Positions 47,383 to 57,253 of a stretch of DNA of 64,000 nt are shown piece after piece. A program made the position numbers and the translations under genes. The notes beneath the pieces are model-generated. The model ran no database searches. It was not told the DNA's origin and was given only the letters and a program-made list of their open reading frames with translations. The DNA is from Parabacteroides sp. Marseille-P3160 (GTDB taxonomy: Bacteria > Bacteroidota > Bacteroidia > Bacteroidales > Tannerellaceae). The stretch spans positions 1,787,772 through 1,851,771 of the forward strand of contig NZ_LT799418.1 in the NCBI RefSeq assembly GCF_900162725.1, written 5' to 3'. Position 1 is the first letter of the stretch. Every line of letters begins with the position of its first letter.

Positions 47383-47413
47383 TTTTTTATTCGATGGGGA
47401 ATTTCTATATTTG
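47383..47413 (+). promoter_or_regulatory. Promoter of the C1 peptidase gene
   Basis: TTTT (47383-47386), a 19-bp spacer and TATATTTG (47406-47413) form a near-consensus Bacteroides promoter. The leader before the ATG at 47443 is about 25 nt. Confidence 0.6.
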
Positions 47414-47442
47414 CGTATAAAATAACAAATAAAAGATACAAT

Positions 47443-48627
47443 ATGGTTAAAAAGGTTGTCATGGTAGGGCTGTTGTCGGTCTTTCTACTAACTACTGTTT
47501 TCGCCCAGGATAATGCGGAGTATGTTTTTACACCAGTGAAGGAGTTGAAAATTACACCGGTAAAGAATCAGAACAGGACAGGTACGTGCTGGTCGTTCTC
47601 CGGTGTGGGTTTTATTGAGGCCGAATTGCTGAGAACAGGCAAGGGGACGTATGATTTGTCGGAAATGTTTATTGTCAATCATTCTTATAAAGATAAGGCG
47701 GAAAAATACGTACGGCTACATGGATTCCTGAATTTTGCCCAAGGCGGCGCATTTTCCGATGTGATTTACGCCTTTAAGCATTATGGAGCTGTTCCGAGAG
47801 AAGCGTATACCGGTTTATTATATGATGACCAACATGTACATGGAGAATTGGAAAAGGTGGCAACCGGTTATGTGAAAGCTGTCGTTGAAAATAGTGAAGA
47901 AAAGCTGACTCCCGTTTGGAAAAAAGGTTTTGACGGAGTTATCGACAATTATCTGGGCGTCATCCCCGAAAAGTTTAGCTATAAAGGTAAGGAATATACG
48001 CCGAAGAGTTTTGGAGAGTCTCTTGGATTGAATTTTGATGATTATATATCGTTAACTTCCTATACGCACGAGCCTTTCTATTCTTCATTCAATTTGGAAA
48101 TACCGGATAACTGGCGGTGGTCTTCCTCATATAATTTACCACTGGATGAACTGATTCAAGTCTTTGATAATGCGATCAATACCGGTTACACTATAGCCTG
48201 GGGAGCGGATGTGAGTGAAAAAGGATTTACGCGTAACGGTATTGCTGTGGCGGCCGACATCGAATCATTGGAAACTTCAGGTTCCGATCAGGCGCGATGG
48301 GTAGGCTTGAGCAAAGCGGAAAAAGAAGCTGAGATAAAGAAACTGGTAGGGAAACCGGGTGTGAAGGAAGTGGAGGTTACACAGGAACTACGTCAGAAGG
48401 GGTATGACAATTACCAAACGACGGACGATCATGGCATGTTGATATACGGCATCGCCAAAGACCAGAACGGACGTAAGTTCTATATGGTAAAGAATTCGTG
48501 GGGCACCGATAGCAAATACAAAGGCCTATGGTATGCATCCGAAGCGTTTGTCGCTTATAAGACCATGAATATTGTCGTGCACAAAGATGCCGTTCCTAAG
48601 GCAATAAGGGCTAAATTAGGATTGTAA
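47443..48627 (+). CDS. Secreted C1-family cysteine peptidase (bleomycin hydrolase/PepC-like)
   Basis: This 394-residue protein has a signal peptide (MVKKVVMVGLLSVFLLTTVF, cleavage near Ala21-Gln). Papain-fold residues are intact: oxyanion Gln43 and catalytic Cys49 in KNQNRTGTCWSFSG, His in TTDDHGMLIYG, and Asn in VKNSWGTDSKY. Long insertions between Cys and His match the bleomycin hydrolase/aminopeptidase C group rather than papain. The signal peptide means it acts in the periplasm or outside, where it could trim peptides. It stands alone between a promoter and a terminator. Confidence 0.93.
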   Translation: MVKKVVMVGLLSVFLLTTVFAQDNAEYVFTPVKELKITPVKNQNRTGTCWSFSGVGFIEAELLRTGKGTYDLSEMFIVNHSYKDKAEKYVRLHGFLNFAQGGAFSDVIYAFKHYGAVPREAYTGLLYDDQHVHGELEKVATGYVKAVVENSEEKLTPVWKKGFDGVIDNYLGVIPEKFSYKGKEYTPKSFGESLGLNFDDYISLTSYTHEPFYSSFNLEIPDNWRWSSSYNLPLDELIQVFDNAINTGYTIAWGADVSEKGFTRNGIAVAADIESLETSGSDQARWVGLSKAEKEAEIKKLVGKPGVKEVEVTQELRQKGYDNYQTTDDHGMLIYGIAKDQNGRKFYMVKNSWGTDSKYKGLWYASEAFVAYKTMNIVVHKDAVPKAIRAKLGL

Positions 48628-48655
48628 TAAATTAAATAAAAGAAAGATAGTGGAG

Positions 48656-48680
48656 AACGGGTAGATAAAATCTATCCGTT
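48656..48680 (+). terminator. Terminator after the C1 peptidase gene
   Basis: AACGGGTAGAT pairs with ATCTATCCGTT (one G-T pair), a 3-nt loop, followed by a T-tract. Confidence 0.8.
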
Positions 48681-48802
48681 TTTTGTTATGGCCCTATGGA
48701 GAAAATATGTTATAGTTTGAATAATTGGGTTACGGAAAGGCAGTGTTTGTTAATTATAATAAAGTTTGGCGGGGATAACCCGTTTATTGTATGTATACTT
48801 AT

Positions 48803-48810
48803 TATATTTG
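48803..48810 (+). promoter_or_regulatory. -7 box of the efflux operon
   Basis: TATATTTG matches TAnnTTTG, 19 nt upstream of the MarR gene start at 48830. No TTTG is found at 19-21 bp. The AT-rich sequence just upstream (around TGTATGTATAC, 48788-48798) has some palindromic character and could be a MarR site, but this is weak. Confidence 0.45.
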
Positions 48811-48829
48811 CAGCCATAATTGTGTTTAT

Positions 48830-49294
48830 ATGAATGAAGAGCAAATGAAGTTCGCTTGTAAAGATAATTTCAATTATCTTATTTGGGTTATATCTAAGTC
48901 TTGGGGACGAGTGAAACAGAAAATGCTGAATGAATTCGATTTAACCGGTCCGCAAGTTGAAATGTTGGGAGCTGTTCATACCTTATCGCTGGAGAAGAAA
49001 GAAATTAAGCAAATTGATATTTCCCAACTAATTCATATTGACCCGATGACGACCTCCACTATTTTGCGAAATCTGGAAAAGAAAAAATTAATCCTTAGGA
49101 AATATAGTGAAGTCGATACACGTGCCCGGATTATCGAACTGACGGCTAGCGGTGAAGAGATCTTGAAAAAGGCATATCTGAAGGCGGAAAGCATACAAGA
49201 TTTTATTTATAAAGAATTTGATAGGGATCAAATAATTTCGGATATGAAATTATTATTGGATATATTTGAACGATTGGAAAGAAATAACAATTAA
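48830..49294 (+). CDS. MarR family transcriptional regulator
   Basis: The ATG at 48830 (MNEEQMKFACKDNFNYLIW) gives 154 residues. An ATG 39 bp earlier lies upstream of the expected transcription start. It has the winged helix-turn-helix of the MarR family: LTGPQVEMLGAVHTL, then the recognition region IDISQLIHIDPMTTSTILRN, LEKKKLILRKYSEVDTRARI (wing) and a C-terminal dimerisation helix. It begins the efflux operon, 15 bp before the membrane-fusion gene. By analogy with MarR-type controllers of pumps it probably represses this operon until a ligand binds. Confidence 0.93.
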   Translation: MNEEQMKFACKDNFNYLIWVISKSWGRVKQKMLNEFDLTGPQVEMLGAVHTLSLEKKEIKQIDISQLIHIDPMTTSTILRNLEKKKLILRKYSEVDTRARIIELTASGEEILKKAYLKAESIQDFIYKEFDRDQIISDMKLLLDIFERLERNNN

Positions 49295-49309
49295 ACTTAG
49301 GTGTTAGTT

Positions 49310-50419
49310 ATGAATGTAAAAGTGATTACGTTAGGTGTAACAGGTGCATTATCGCTTCTGTTGATGAATTCTTGTGGAAGAAAGCAAGAATCAGCGGAGA
49401 CTCCGCCTCAGAAATATCCTACAGAGGTGTTATCTGCCCAAAGTGCTGAGTTGCAGCAAATTTTCCCTGTGACAATCAGAGGTAGAGAGGATGTTGAGAT
49501 AAGCCCCCGCGTAGATGGGTTTATCGATGCTATTTATGTGGATGAGGGATCTGTTGTCAGGAAAGGACAAGCCCTATTCAAAATCAATTCACCGAAGTCG
49601 GAACAAGACTATAATACGGCCAAGGCTGCTGTGGAAAGCGCCCAGGCTTCCGTCAATACTGCTAAACTGAACGTAGACCGGATCAGACCGTTAGCAGAAG
49701 AAGGTATTGTTAGCCAGGTACAGTTACAGACTTATGAGAATGCTTATAAATCGGCATTGGCCGCCAAGGCACAGACCGATGCTGCATTGGCAAATGCCAG
49801 GGCAACCTTGTCTTGGGCAACTGTGACGAGTCCGGTCGACGGAGTTGTCGGTACCATTACCTACCGTTTGGGAAGTCTGGTCAACTCGGCAAATATCTTG
49901 ACTACCGTGGCTAATATCGGGGATGTTTATGCCTATTTCTCCATGAATGAGAAAACCCTGATGAATTGGTTGAAGGGATTGCCGGGAACGACACAGGCGG
50001 AGAAAATCAAGCAACTACCTCCTGTCAGCCTTATTCTTGCCGACGGAAGCGAATATGAAGCAAAAGGAAAGATCGAAACAATTTCCGGAGTTGTAAACGT
50101 AACGACCGGTTCAGCTAATTTCAGGGCCCAATTTCCTAATGAACACGGCCTTCTTCGCAGTGGAACGAGTGGAAGAATCGTGATTCCGCAGCATATGGAC
50201 AGCGTTTTGGTTATTCCTCAGAAAAGTACGACTCAACTTCAGAACAAATATCTGGTGTTTAAAGTACAGGGGGATTCCGTAGTGCAGAAAACAATCGAGG
50301 TGCTTCCTATGCCGGACGGAAAACGCTATGTCATTACGGAAGGACTTTCTGCAGGTGACCGGATCGTTACAGACGGTGCCATTACCTTAAAGAATGGGCA
50401 GAAAATTGCAGTAGAATAA
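49310..50419 (+). CDS. RND efflux periplasmic adaptor (membrane fusion) lipoprotein
   Basis: The ATG at 49310 gives 369 residues. It has a lipoprotein signal (SLLLMNSCGRKQE, Cys near residue 22). Then come the split lipoyl half-domains (VSPRVDGFIDAIYVDEGSVV and ATVTSPVDGVVGTITYRLGS), a coiled-coil hairpin with repeated Ala/Lys (about 90-155), and a beta-barrel plus membrane-proximal domain (AGDRIVTDGAITLKNGQKIA at the end). It links the inner-membrane pump and outer-membrane channel encoded downstream. It resembles AcrA/MexA-type adaptors. Confidence 0.95.
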   Translation: MNVKVITLGVTGALSLLLMNSCGRKQESAETPPQKYPTEVLSAQSAELQQIFPVTIRGREDVEISPRVDGFIDAIYVDEGSVVRKGQALFKINSPKSEQDYNTAKAAVESAQASVNTAKLNVDRIRPLAEEGIVSQVQLQTYENAYKSALAAKAQTDAALANARATLSWATVTSPVDGVVGTITYRLGSLVNSANILTTVANIGDVYAYFSMNEKTLMNWLKGLPGTTQAEKIKQLPPVSLILADGSEYEAKGKIETISGVVNVTTGSANFRAQFPNEHGLLRSGTSGRIVIPQHMDSVLVIPQKSTTQLQNKYLVFKVQGDSVVQKTIEVLPMPDGKRYVITEGLSAGDRIVTDGAITLKNGQKIAVE

Positions 50420-50449
50420 TATTTTTCGTAAAACTTAAAAGAGAAATCA

Positions 50450-53400
50450 ATGTTAAAAACATTTATAGAAAGGCCTGTATTATCTACCGTAATATCCATT
50501 TTAATTGTGGTATTGGGGATTATAGGTTTAGCTACTTTGCCGGTAGAACAATATCCGGATATTGCTCCTCCGACAGTGTCGATCTCCGCCTCATATAGCG
50601 GTGCAAATGCGGATGTAGTCATGAACAGTGTGGTTATTCCGATAGAAGAACAGGTTAATGGGGTTGAAGGAATGACATATATGACCTCCAGCGCTTCAAA
50701 CAACGGAATGGCGAATATCACGGTCTATTTCCAAAAAGGTACGGATCCGGATATTGCAGCGGTGAAGGTCCAGAATCTGGTGGCCACGGCAAATCCTTTG
50801 CTCCCTACCGAAGTGACACGAAGCGGAGTTACTGTACGTAAGCGACAAGCGAGTACGATTATGATGGTAAGTCTCACATCGGATAATCCGGAATATGATG
50901 CCAATTTTATTCAAAACTATGCAAATATTAATATTCTTCCCCAGATTAAACGTGTGTATGGCGTAGGAGACGCGAATGTATTTGGGGCCAAAGACTATTC
51001 TATGCGCGTATGGTTTAGGCCGGATGTGATGGCGAGCTATAAAATTTCTCCGACTGAAGTAGTGAACGCCCTCAACGATCAAAATATAGAGGCGGCTCCT
51101 GGTGAAATAGGACAGAATTCGGATCAGACGTTCCAGTATACAATGAAGTATACCGGTCGGTTAAAAACGGCCGAGGAATTCGGTAATATTATTATTCGTT
51201 CCCAGAATGGGCAAATTCTACGTGTAAGAGATATTGCGGACGTCAAGCTTGGAGCGTTAAACTACTCCGTCATTTCGAATATGGATGGAAAAGAATCTAT
51301 CGCTGTCGGAATTAATCAAACAGCCGGATCCAATGCCCAGCAAGTTATCAATAATGTAAAGGCCGTTGTAGAAGAAGCCTCGAAAAGTTTTCCTCCGGGA
51401 ATGAAAGCTACATTCATGATGGATGCAAACGAATTCTTGGATGCTTCCATTAATAAGGTTGTACATACTTTGATAGAGGCTTTATTGCTGGTTTTTTTGG
51501 TAGTCTTCATTTTCTTACAGGATTTTCGTTCTACCTTGATTCCGGCTATTGCAGTTCCGGTTGCTATCATCGGAACCTTCTTTTTCCTCCAGCTATTTGG
51601 ATTCTCGGTTAACTTGCTTACTCTTTTTGCGTTAGTGCTTGCAATCGGTATTGTTGTGGATGATGCGATCGTGGTTGTGGAAGCAGCTCATGCCCAGTTA
51701 GATGCCGGAGAAAAAGATCCGAAAGAAGCGGCTTTGAAGGCAATGAAGGAAATTGCTCCCGCTATTGTGGCAATCACATTGGTTATGTCTGCCGTATTCA
51801 TTCCTGTCAGTTTTATCGGCGGAACCAGTGGCGTTTTCTATAAACAATTCGGTTTGACGCTGGCAATTTCCATCATTATTTCGGCGGTCAATGCTTTAAC
51901 GTTAAGTCCGGCCCTTTGTGCATTATTCCTCAAACCCAAGGAAGAGGAAGAAAAAGGGAAAAAGAAGAATTATCTGAAACGATTTTATTATAGTTTTAAC
52001 ATCACATTCAGCGCTGCCACCCAACAATATAAGAAGTCTCTTCATTTTCTGGGGAAAAAAGGACATCGTTGGATTACGGTCGCCATTATTTTAGTTTCTT
52101 CTCTTATTTTATTCGGATTGATGAAATTGATTCCTACCGGCTTTGTTCCTCAGGAAGATAGTGGCGGTGTGATGGCATTCGTTACAATGCCTCCCGGAAC
52201 ATCATTGGAACGGACAGACTCAATGGTACAGGCCCTGAATAAGATTATAGACGAGAATGTACCTGAATTGGCTCATCGGATGAATATTACCGGAGTTAAC
52301 TTCATGGGAGGGGGAGTCTTGAGTAGTTCGTATGCCACTTATATTTTGAAGTTGGAACCTTGGGAGCAAAGGAAAAAAACGGCAGCCGAGGTTGCTGCAA
52401 TTTTGACTGCGAAGACTAAAACGATTCAAAATGCAACTTTTATGTTTTTCGGAACACCTACTTTACAAGGCTTCGGTCTTAGTAGTGGTGTGGAAATGCA
52501 GATGCAGGATAAAACCGGTGGAGATATCAATAAATTTTATAATATAACGACAGACTTCCTGAATAAAATCAAAGCCAGAGATGAAGTAATGATGGCGATG
52601 ACGACTTTTAATCCTAACTTTCCTCAGAAGCTGTTGGAGGCTAATGTTCCGAAGATTAAAGAGGCGGGAATGACGCTATCTTCCGTTATGTCGACATTGC
52701 AGGCCTATGTGGGAAGTATGTATATTTCTAACTTTAATCTCTATGGGAAGCAATTTCGGGTAATGGTACAAGCGGCTCCCGAGTATCGTGAAAAAATAGA
52801 AGACTTGGATGGTATTTATGTGCAGACAGGAAGCGGGGAAATGGCTCCTATTACTGAATTTATCACTATTACAGACGTGTCGGGCCCTCAGATGTTAAAC
52901 CGGTTTAATATGTATTCGTCAATGGATATAACTATTATACCCAATTTTTATAAAGGATACAGTACGGGAGATGCGATTAAAGTTATTGAAGAAATTGCAT
53001 CGGAATCGCTTCCTGCTGGATACGGGTATGAATATTCCGGTATGACCCGCGAAGAAGTAACGAGTGGCAGCCAAACCCTCCTGATCTTTGCTCTTTGTTT
53101 AATTTTCATCTATCTTCTGCTTGCCGCTTTATATGAAAGCTATATAATACCGCTTGCTGTAATATTCTCTTTGCCGGTGGGCTTAGCTGGTGTTTTTATC
53201 TTTATAGGTCTCTTCGGACTGTCGCGTGGTATTGTAAACAATATTTATGTGCAGATCTCAATGATCATGTTGATCGGATTGCTTGCTAAAAATGCGATTT
53301 TGATAGTAGAGTATGCAATACAAAGGCGACAACAGGGGATGAGTATTGTTGAAGCTGCAGTAAATGGAGCTGTTGCCCGTTTACGTCCTATATTGATGAC

Positions 53401-53638
53401 CTCTTTTGCTTTTATCTTCGGATTGTTGCCATTGGCCTTAGCCTCTGGTGCCGGTGCAATTGGTAATAAGTCTATTGGTATCAGTGCTATCGGAGGTATG
53501 CTAGTCGGTACGATGATTGGAATTCTGGTCGTTCCGTCTCTCTATATCATCTTCCAAATGCTTCAGGATAAGTTTAGCAGTTCCGGATTGATCAATACGA
53601 ATGATGAAGTGATTACACGTAAAACTAAAAAGGAATGA
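50450..53638 (+). CDS. RND family multidrug efflux transporter (HAE1/AcrB-like)
   Basis: This 1062-residue protein begins MLKTFIERPVLSTVISILIV, the classic start of AcrB-type pumps. It has 12 membrane helices in two repeats, large periplasmic loops, and the proton-relay motif in helix 4 (GIVVDDAIVVVEAAHAQLD, with adjacent Asp-Asp). The repeat-specific motif GLLAKNAILIVEYAIQ lies in helix 10, with RPILMTSFAFIFGLLPLAL following. It exports amphipathic compounds using the proton gradient. It lies 30 bp after the adaptor gene and overlaps the outer-membrane factor gene by 4 bp. The substrate range is unknown. Confidence 0.97.
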   Translation: MLKTFIERPVLSTVISILIVVLGIIGLATLPVEQYPDIAPPTVSISASYSGANADVVMNSVVIPIEEQVNGVEGMTYMTSSASNNGMANITVYFQKGTDPDIAAVKVQNLVATANPLLPTEVTRSGVTVRKRQASTIMMVSLTSDNPEYDANFIQNYANINILPQIKRVYGVGDANVFGAKDYSMRVWFRPDVMASYKISPTEVVNALNDQNIEAAPGEIGQNSDQTFQYTMKYTGRLKTAEEFGNIIIRSQNGQILRVRDIADVKLGALNYSVISNMDGKESIAVGINQTAGSNAQQVINNVKAVVEEASKSFPPGMKATFMMDANEFLDASINKVVHTLIEALLLVFLVVFIFLQDFRSTLIPAIAVPVAIIGTFFFLQLFGFSVNLLTLFALVLAIGIVVDDAIVVVEAAHAQLDAGEKDPKEAALKAMKEIAPAIVAITLVMSAVFIPVSFIGGTSGVFYKQFGLTLAISIIISAVNALTLSPALCALFLKPKEEEEKGKKKNYLKRFYYSFNITFSAATQQYKKSLHFLGKKGHRWITVAIILVSSLILFGLMKLIPTGFVPQEDSGGVMAFVTMPPGTSLERTDSMVQALNKIIDENVPELAHRMNITGVNFMGGGVLSSSYATYILKLEPWEQRKKTAAEVAAILTAKTKTIQNATFMFFGTPTLQGFGLSSGVEMQMQDKTGGDINKFYNITTDFLNKIKARDEVMMAMTTFNPNFPQKLLEANVPKIKEAGMTLSSVMSTLQAYVGSMYISNFNLYGKQFRVMVQAAPEYREKIEDLDGIYVQTGSGEMAPITEFITITDVSGPQMLNRFNMYSSMDITIIPNFYKGYSTGDAIKVIEEIASESLPAGYGYEYSGMTREEVTSGSQTLLIFALCLIFIYLLLAALYESYIIPLAVIFSLPVGLAGVFIFIGLFGLSRGIVNNIYVQISMIMLIGLLAKNAILIVEYAIQRRQQGMSIVEAAVNGAVARLRPILMTSFAFIFGLLPLALASGAGAIGNKSIGISAIGGMLVGTMIGILVVPSLYIIFQMLQDKFSSSGLINTNDEVITRKTKKE

Positions 53639-55035
53639 TACAGATAAAAAAACATTATAAGGGAATCCTTCTATTGGGGCTGGTTGCTTTAGTAGGATTG
53701 AGTTCCTGTCAGATAGTGAACAAATATAAATCGCCGGAGGTAGACATGACGGGCTTGTACAGAGAGGAAGAGCCGACGGATACGACTACCATTGCCTCGA
53801 TCCCCTGGCGCGAATATTTTAGAGATCCTCAACTGCAGCTATTGATTGAAGAAGGGCTGCAATCCAATTTTGACCTTCGTATTGCCTATACGCGTATTCA
53901 ACAGGCGGAAGCCAACTTAAGTATGGCGCGTGCTTCTTATTTTCCCAACATCGCTTTATCCGGACAAACCCAGCAGGGATGGTTAAGTAGCGGCAGTAGA
54001 GGAAAGGATGTACTCGGCTATCATACAACGGATATTTATGGATTAGGCGTAGTTGTAACCTGGGAAGCGGACCTTTGGGGAAAACTCAATCGCCAGCACC
54101 GGGCACAATATGCACAATTTTTAGCTTCTCATACCTATCGTAATTTGATACAGACTTCATTGATTGCCAACATTGCTACATCTTATTATTCCTTGTTGGC
54201 ATTGGATGAACAGTTGAGAGTGGTGAAAGAGACTGTCGGTTTGCTGGAAGAATCGGCCCGTACGATGCAAGCTTTGAAAGAGGCCGGATTTCAAAATGCA
54301 GCGGCCGTAGAACAAAGTTACGCTTTACTTTACGATACGCAGATTACTATCCCTGATTTGGAAGATCAAATCCGTCAGTTGGAAAATACTTTGTCCGTTA
54401 TGTTGGGACGTAAACCCGGGCCAATTGCCCGTCAATCGATCGAAGCACAACATGTGCCGGATGAATTGGCGCATGGAGTCCCGGTACAGATGTTGGCAAA
54501 ACGTCCGGATGTACTGCAAGCGGAACTTGCTTTCCGCTCGGCTTTCGAATTAACGAATGCGGCCCGGGCCAGTTTTTATCCGCAGGTCACTCTGAATACG
54601 GGGACGAACTTCGGGTTTGTGGGTGGATTTAATCCGGAAAATCTTATTCTGAATATTCTCGGGAGCATTACGCAACCTCTTTTTGCCCAGAATAAACTTA
54701 CGGCTAACCTTAAGATCGCGAAAGCGCAACAACAGGAAGCTTTATACAATTTCCAAAGTACGATTCTGACTGCGGGAAAAGAAGTTTCGGATATCATGTT
54801 CGGCTTTAAAGCATCTGTAAGCAAGAATGAAATCCGTACCAAGCAAGTAACTTCCTTGTCTAAATCGGTTGATTATACAAAGAAACTTTTAATTGCCAAT
54901 GAAGCCAATTATCTGGAAGTGATTCAGGCGGAGCAGAGTTATTTGCAAGCTCGCTTGGGCCAGGTCAATGATAAACTGGAGCAATTGCAATACGGAGTGA
55001 ATCTGTATCGCGCTTTAGGCGGTGGAATAGAATAA
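53635..55035 (+). CDS. Outer membrane factor (TolC/NodT family) efflux lipoprotein
   Basis: This 466-residue protein has a lipobox (VGLSSCQIVNKYKSPE, Cys near residue 26) and two outer-membrane efflux repeats, each with a long helical hairpin: LRIAYTRIQQAEANLSMARA with YFPNIALSG, and VLQAELAFRSAFELTNAARA with FYPQVTLNTG. It forms the trimeric exit duct of the pump. It overlaps the RND gene by 4 bp (ATGA), which couples their translation. A bidirectional terminator follows. Confidence 0.96.
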   Translation: MIQIKKHYKGILLLGLVALVGLSSCQIVNKYKSPEVDMTGLYREEEPTDTTTIASIPWREYFRDPQLQLLIEEGLQSNFDLRIAYTRIQQAEANLSMARASYFPNIALSGQTQQGWLSSGSRGKDVLGYHTTDIYGLGVVVTWEADLWGKLNRQHRAQYAQFLASHTYRNLIQTSLIANIATSYYSLLALDEQLRVVKETVGLLEESARTMQALKEAGFQNAAAVEQSYALLYDTQITIPDLEDQIRQLENTLSVMLGRKPGPIARQSIEAQHVPDELAHGVPVQMLAKRPDVLQAELAFRSAFELTNAARASFYPQVTLNTGTNFGFVGGFNPENLILNILGSITQPLFAQNKLTANLKIAKAQQQEALYNFQSTILTAGKEVSDIMFGFKASVSKNEIRTKQVTSLSKSVDYTKKLLIANEANYLEVIQAEQSYLQARLGQVNDKLEQLQYGVNLYRALGGGIE

Positions 55036-55055
55036 TCTACCTATTACATAAATGA

Positions 55056-55093
55056 AAAAAGGGAATCATCCGTAAAGGACTGATTCCCTTTTT
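55056..55093. terminator. Bidirectional terminator between the efflux and arginine operons
   Basis: A 13-bp stem AAAAAGGGAATCA / TGATTCCCTTTTT with a 12-nt loop has A- and T-runs on both sides and sits between convergent genes. Confidence 0.88.
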
Positions 55094-55145
55094 ATTGATA
55101 TTCCGGATTTTGCCGGCTTACTTCGACTTTTGGCCCAGGAATTGA

Positions 55146-56273
55146 TTATGTTCCCAAAATCTTCTTGAAGCGGGTGATGAAGTCTTTCGCTTCTTCCAAA
55201 GTCAGGCAGAGCGGAGGCAGAAGACGGAGCGTATATGCGCCGGCTACTCCTGTAAAAACTTTTTCCTCTAAAAGAAGTTTGGAGCGAATCTCCTGGATCG
55301 GCTCTTCAAATTCAATGCCAATCATTAGCCCTCGTCCGCGGATTTCCTTGATACCCGGCAGTTGATGAAGGGCGTCCCATAAGTAGGAGCCTACCTTGTT
55401 CACATTTTCGAGCAACTTTTCTTTTTCCATGATCTCCAATACGGAAATGGCAGCGGCACAAGCCAGATGATTTCCTCCAAAAGTGGTGCCCAGCATCCCA
55501 TAGACCGGCTTGAATTTCGGATGAATCAGCAGCCCGCTCATAGGGAAGCCATTGGCTATTCCCTTGGCGACAGTAATCAGATCCGGACGGATACCGGCGT
55601 ATTGGTGGGCGAAGAACTTTCCGCTCCGCCCGTAACCAGACTGGATCTCATCCAGGATCAGGCAGGCTTCGTATCGTTCGCATAATGCGCTTAACTCTTG
55701 CAGGAAACAGTCATCGGGGACATGAATGCCGGAAACGCCCTGGATCCCTTCGATAATGACCGAAGAGACATCCCCTTTCTTCAGTTCTGCTTCCGCTGCA
55801 GCGGTGTCATTCAGCGGAAGATAAGTGACCGCCATGCTTTCATTTACCGGAGCGATAATTTTCGGATTATCGGTTACCCGTACGGCTGCCGAGGTACGGC
55901 CGTGAAAAGCGTGCTGAAAGCTTAACACCCGTTTTTTCCCGTTATGGAAAGACGCAAGCTTCAGCGCATTTTCATTCGCTTCAGCACCGGAATTGATAAG
56001 GAAAAGCGAATAATCTTCATATCCGCTGGCTTCTCCCAGTTTCTTCGCCAGTTTCTTTTGCAGGCTATTGACTACGGAGTTGGAATAGAACCCCAATTGA
56101 TTTACCTGGGAGGTGATGGCGGCCACATAGTCCGGATGGCTATGTCCCACCGAAATCACGGCATGACCTCCGTAGAGATCCAGGTATTTGTTTCCTTCGG
56201 TATCCCAGACATGGGCTCCGAGGCCTTTGACTATTTCGATATTGAAAAGTGGATAGACGTCAAATAAATTCAT
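55146..56273 (-). CDS. argD: Acetylornithine (or succinylornithine) aminotransferase
   Basis: This 375-residue class III aminotransferase has LYGGHAVISVGHSHPDYVAA near the start, INSGAEANENALKLA, FHGRTSAAVRVTD, the PLP-Asp in LILDEIQSGYGRSG, the Schiff-base Lys in ITVAKGIANGFPMS, and TTFGGNHLACAAAISVLE. It transaminates N-acyl-glutamate semialdehyde to N-acyl-ornithine. Bacteroides are known to use N-succinyl intermediates, and the sequence alone does not distinguish. It is last in the argR-GNAT-argG-argC-argD operon, 11 bp after argC. Confidence 0.94.
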   Translation of the reverse strand: MNLFDVYPLFNIEIVKGLGAHVWDTEGNKYLDLYGGHAVISVGHSHPDYVAAITSQVNQLGFYSNSVVNSLQKKLAKKLGEASGYEDYSLFLINSGAEANENALKLASFHNGKKRVLSFQHAFHGRTSAAVRVTDNPKIIAPVNESMAVTYLPLNDTAAAEAELKKGDVSSVIIEGIQGVSGIHVPDDCFLQELSALCERYEACLILDEIQSGYGRSGKFFAHQYAGIRPDLITVAKGIANGFPMSGLLIHPKFKPVYGMLGTTFGGNHLACAAAISVLEIMEKEKLLENVNKVGSYLWDALHQLPGIKEIRGRGLMIGIEFEEPIQEIRSKLLLEEKVFTGVAGAYTLRLLPPLCLTLEEAKDFITRFKKILGT

Positions 56274-56284
56274 GTGTTTATTTT

Positions 56285-57253
56285 TTAAAAAGCCGATGGC
56301 TTGAGGCGGAGTCCGACCGTTTCTTCCAATCCGAAAAGCAGATTCATATTATGGACTGCCTGTCCGCTGGCTCCTTTCAGCAAATTGTCGATTACCGAAA
56401 CAATTAAAAGCTTATCGTCATGCTTCTCCAGATAGAGCAAACACTTGTTTGTATTGACAACCTGCTTTAAATCGGGGTTGCGATCCGTCAGGAAGGTGAA
56501 GGAATGATCCGAATAATATTCTTCGTAGATCTTTTTGATTTCGTCGAGTTCCACCTTACAATGGATATACGTTGTCGCAAAAATCCCACGGGAGAAATTA
56601 CCTCTTACCGGAATAAAATTAATCTCACTCTGAAAGCTGTTCTGCAACTGCCTGAGGCTTTGTTTGATTTCCCCCAAATGTTGATGCGTGAACGGCTTGT
56701 AAATGGAAATATTGTCATTACGCCAGCTAAAATGTGACGTCGCCGACGGCTTTACGCCTGCTCCGGTCGAACCGGTGATTGCATTGACATGCAGTTCATC
56801 ATTCAGCAACAGATGTTTTGCCAACGGCAGAACCGCCAACTGGATACAAGTTGCAAAGCATCCCGGGTTAGCCACCTTTTTAGCGGCGCAAATTCGTCGC
56901 CGATTCAATTCCGGCAAGCCGTAAACAAAGTCATTTTCGGGACTTTCAATACGGTAGTCCATACTGAGATCGATGATTTTCAATGAATCAGGGATAGTGT
57001 GCGTATCGAGGAACTGGCGTGTGTCGCCGTGAGCGGTACAGAAAAAGAGAAGATCGATCTTTTCCAAGGGCAATTCGTCTGTGAATGTAAGGTCCGTTTC
57101 TCCATAAAGTCCTTCATGGACATCCGTGATCTTGTTTCCCGCATTGCTTGAACTGTTCACGAAGATAATCTTCACATCCGGATGGTTGATCAGCAGGCGA
57201 ATTAGTTCGCCTGCCGTATATCCCGCACCTCCTATGATTCCTACTTTAATCAT
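56285..57253 (-). CDS. argC: N-acetyl-gamma-glutamyl-phosphate reductase
   Basis: This 322-residue protein has the NADP loop IGGAGYTAGELIRLLINHPD at the N-terminus, FFCTAHGDTRQF, the active-site Cys in KVANPGCFATCIQLAVLPL, the catalytic His segment (THQHLGEIKQSL) and DNLLKGASGQAVHNMNLLFG near the C-terminus. It reduces the acyl-glutamyl phosphate to the semialdehyde, the step before argD. The length (about 320) is typical of the type found in Bacteroidetes. It overlaps argG by 4 bp and precedes argD by 11 bp. Confidence 0.96.
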   Translation of the reverse strand: MIKVGIIGGAGYTAGELIRLLINHPDVKIIFVNSSSNAGNKITDVHEGLYGETDLTFTDELPLEKIDLLFFCTAHGDTRQFLDTHTIPDSLKIIDLSMDYRIESPENDFVYGLPELNRRRICAAKKVANPGCFATCIQLAVLPLAKHLLLNDELHVNAITGSTGAGVKPSATSHFSWRNDNISIYKPFTHQHLGEIKQSLRQLQNSFQSEINFIPVRGNFSRGIFATTYIHCKVELDEIKKIYEEYYSDHSFTFLTDRNPDLKQVVNTNKCLLYLEKHDDKLLIVSVIDNLLKGASGQAVHNMNLLFGLEETVGLRLKPSAF